Assembly (NCBI RefSeq): GCF_000024005.1
Contig: NC_013132.1
Location: forward strand, 3,094,001-3,158,000
Reading direction: 5' to 3'
DNA length: 64,000 nucleotides
Origin: Chitinophaga pinensis DSM 2588
GTDB taxonomy: Bacteria; Bacteroidota; Bacteroidia; Chitinophagales; Chitinophagaceae
Shown here in pieces: positions 62,169 through 64,000 of the stretch. The first letter of the stretch is position 1. The number at the start of each line of letters is the position of its first letter. Below the pieces are notes generated by a model, which saw nothing but the letters and a program-made list of their open reading frames with translations, did not search any database and was not told where the DNA came from. The position numbers and the translations under genes were made by a program.

Positions 62169-62198
62169 AAAGAGGATGCATTTGCATCCTCTTTTTGT
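62169..62198 (+). terminator. Intrinsic terminator after the CvfB-like gene
   Basis: AAAGAGGATGCA and TGCATCCTCTTT form a perfect 12-bp stem with a 2-base loop, followed by a T-run. It ends the YdeI/CvfB transcript. Confidence 0.75.
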
Positions 62199-62553
62199 TT
62201 GTATAACCCTATCCGGATGAAGAGCAACAAACACGCAATGCAATCCGTCCGCTATGTATATTTATCATATGAATATCCGATAGTCCCTGGCAGCAAAGCT
62301 TTCCTCATTATACATTTTCCTGTTACAACACACACTGTTTATCTGTTGCATATCAGTCTACTGTGTTTCGGCTGATCACACTGCAAAAAAATAGTAATCG
62401 TTTGCGTGGTACCCTTACCGTACTTATACGACAAATATGTTGGCCTGACTCGACGGAGCCTGGTTGAACCGTACCTTTTAGTCTATGATAAACCTTAAAT
62501 AACACCCTCGAATGAAAATCCATTACACAAACCGGTTGTGCATTCCACAAAGT
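62199..62553. other. Upstream region of the GH5 gene
   Basis: No gene. An ATG at 62512 would extend the GH5 protein by 14 residues, and no clear -7 box is visible. Confidence 0.4.
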
Positions 62554-64000
62554 ATGCGTCAACTAAGACTATTCTGTACACTTTTGCTGCTGCTCCTCTG
62601 TCTGGGTGCGGAGCAGGCATTTTCCCAGCTGTCCCGCCTGCGGGCAGATGGAAAACGTATCGTCAACGCCAGTAACCAGGAAGTGATCTTTAAAGGGATC
62701 AATGTCGGTGGCTGGCTGTTGCAGGAAGGATATATGATCAAACCTTCCTTCTCTGGCGGCGGTACACAATGGTCCATTAAAAAGCGCCTCTATGACCAGG
62801 GGCAGAGCGACGCCGCGGTAGAAGCATTCTACCAGAGCTGGCGTGACAATTTTATCACCAAAGCAGATATTGATTACCTGGCTTCACAGGGTTTTAACAG
62901 TGTCCGCCTGCCGTTACATTATGACCTTTTTCTGACAGCTGCACAGCGGGCAGTAAGAAATGGTGTAGCGCGTAACGCATCAACTTACAACAGCTATGTA
63001 AGTTCGCTGACCACCTGGTACAACAACAACCAGCTGTTCAACGATCAGAACCTGGAAGGTTTCCGCCTGACAGACAGCCTGTTGAAATGGTGTGCTGCCA
63101 ACAACATGTATGTGGTACTTGACCTGCACGCAGCTCCGGGTGCTGCTGGTACAGATGCCAACATCTCTGATGCACTGATGGGTAATGACCTCTGGAACAA
63201 ACCTATCTATCAGGACATCACCGTACGCTTATGGCAGCGTATCTCTGCACGTTACATCAATGATGACCGTGTAGGTTTTTATGATCTGATCAACGAACCA
63301 AACAACGTTCCGGCTAATCAGAGTATCCACTCGCTCTTTGAAAGACTGATCAACGCTATTCGTGCACAGGGTGACACACACCTGTTAATGGTAGAAGGAA
63401 ATGGCTGGGGTAACCAGTACAACTACCTCGAACCATTCACTTTTACCAACAGAAGTAACCTGGTGTACAACGCGCACCGTTATGGTACTTCCACATCGAC
63501 TACAACCACCAATGGCGATGCTAACCAGATCAATGAACTGGGTAACATTAACAACTTCCGTAACACACACAATGTCCCGGTAGTAGTGGGAGAGACCGGA
63601 GAAAACAACAGCAACTGGCTGCGTGCCAATATCGCTGCGATGAATGCTGCCGGAGTGGGTTGGTTCCACTGGACCTACAAACGTTTTGACGGTGGTGAAA
63701 ATGCCGCTTTATTGCGGATTCCTCCGCCATACCTGATGGATGGTGCCGGCAATATGAGCGCTGTACTGAATAACATCAGGTTTGCCAACAATGTAAAGAA
63801 CACAAACACCATCGCTGCCGTAGCGCCAGGCAGAAGTTCTGCTAACGCGCCTGTCGGTAAAACGATCTGGCTGCAGGGCTTTAACAACAAATACGTTAAC
63901 TCAAAGAACGGTCAGGGCGCTATGTGGTGCGATTCTGATGCTCCACAGGCATGGGAACTCTTTACCGTGGTAGATGCAGGTAACGGTAAGATCGCCCTGA
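62554..64000 (+). CDS. GH5 family glycoside hydrolase, exported, 3' end beyond window
   Basis: An open frame from ATG 62554 (another at 62512) to the right edge, at least 482 residues. The signal peptide ([15 protein letters not shown]) ends in AFSQ. The GH5 cellulase-type barrel has [22 protein letters not shown], the acid/base Glu in DLINEPN near 248 and the nucleophile in VVVGETGEN near 346. After the barrel a beta-trefoil/fascin-like module begins ([18 protein letters not shown]). It should cleave a beta-glucan or related polysaccharide outside the cytoplasm. Confidence 0.85.

Overview
The window is chromosomal DNA of a Bacteroidota bacterium, most likely a Chitinophaga-like member of the Chitinophagaceae. 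I infer this from the gene families (HxlR regulators beside small oxidoreductases, a NEW3/ABC exporter trio, DUF6520 and MauE proteins, a GH13 trehalose cluster), from promoters of the TAnnTTTG type and from the lack of strong Shine-Dalgarno sites. No taxonomic search was possible.

Layout. 1-613 is the start of a membrane protein running off the left edge. Two almost identical tRNA-Leu(CAG) genes (1157-1240 and 51397-51480, both minus) bracket about 50 kb. The outer part of that interval (1.6-20.1 kb) holds ordinary-looking metabolic and regulatory genes: alpha/beta hydrolases, HxlR and AraC regulators, Nudix, methyltransferase, NlpC/P60, PQQ sugar dehydrogenase, an M60-like protease, and a minus-strand trio of LanKC-like kinase, MauE and a small Cys-rich exported protein. 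From 20.3 kb onward the DNA is divided by repeated scars. Each scar has a terminator-like hairpin, then GTGCCCA(G), and usually a tRNA T-loop-like CGAACC. Two scars still carry the C-terminal codons of the serine recombinase whose intact gene sits at 49869-51488. Between scars lie small cargo units: a zinc-ribbon metalloprotease, an Imm1-like immunity protein plus an IS3 element, an ABC/NEW3 operon, lipoproteins with a second IS3 element and a frameshifted group II intron, and finally a large defence-like block.

Defence-like block (35.2-45.8 kb, AT-rich, one direction, overlapping genes): XRE regulator, Vsr endonuclease, C5 cytosine methyltransferase, a thymidine-phosphorylase homologue that has lost its phosphate/catalytic signature, a 1235-residue zinc-ribbon/protein-kinase/P-loop protein with an unrecognised C-terminus, a protein with two GHKL ATPase domains, and a receiver-domain protein. 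No conventional restriction endonuclease is present. I regard this as the best candidate for an undescribed system. Next to it are a small XRE gene with a 34-bp perfect palindrome and a recombinase module: a degenerate histidine-kinase-like protein, a receiver with Glu in place of the phospho-Asp, an internally duplicated protein, three abutting 22-bp repeats and the serine recombinase.

Right of the second tRNA-Leu the DNA is again core-like: treY-treZ (minus), a GH13 alpha-glucosidase and glgX (plus) for alpha-glucan and trehalose metabolism, a GNAT acetyltransferase, a YdeI/DUF1905 protein, a CvfB-like RNA-binding protein, and a GH5 glycoside hydrolase that runs off the right edge.
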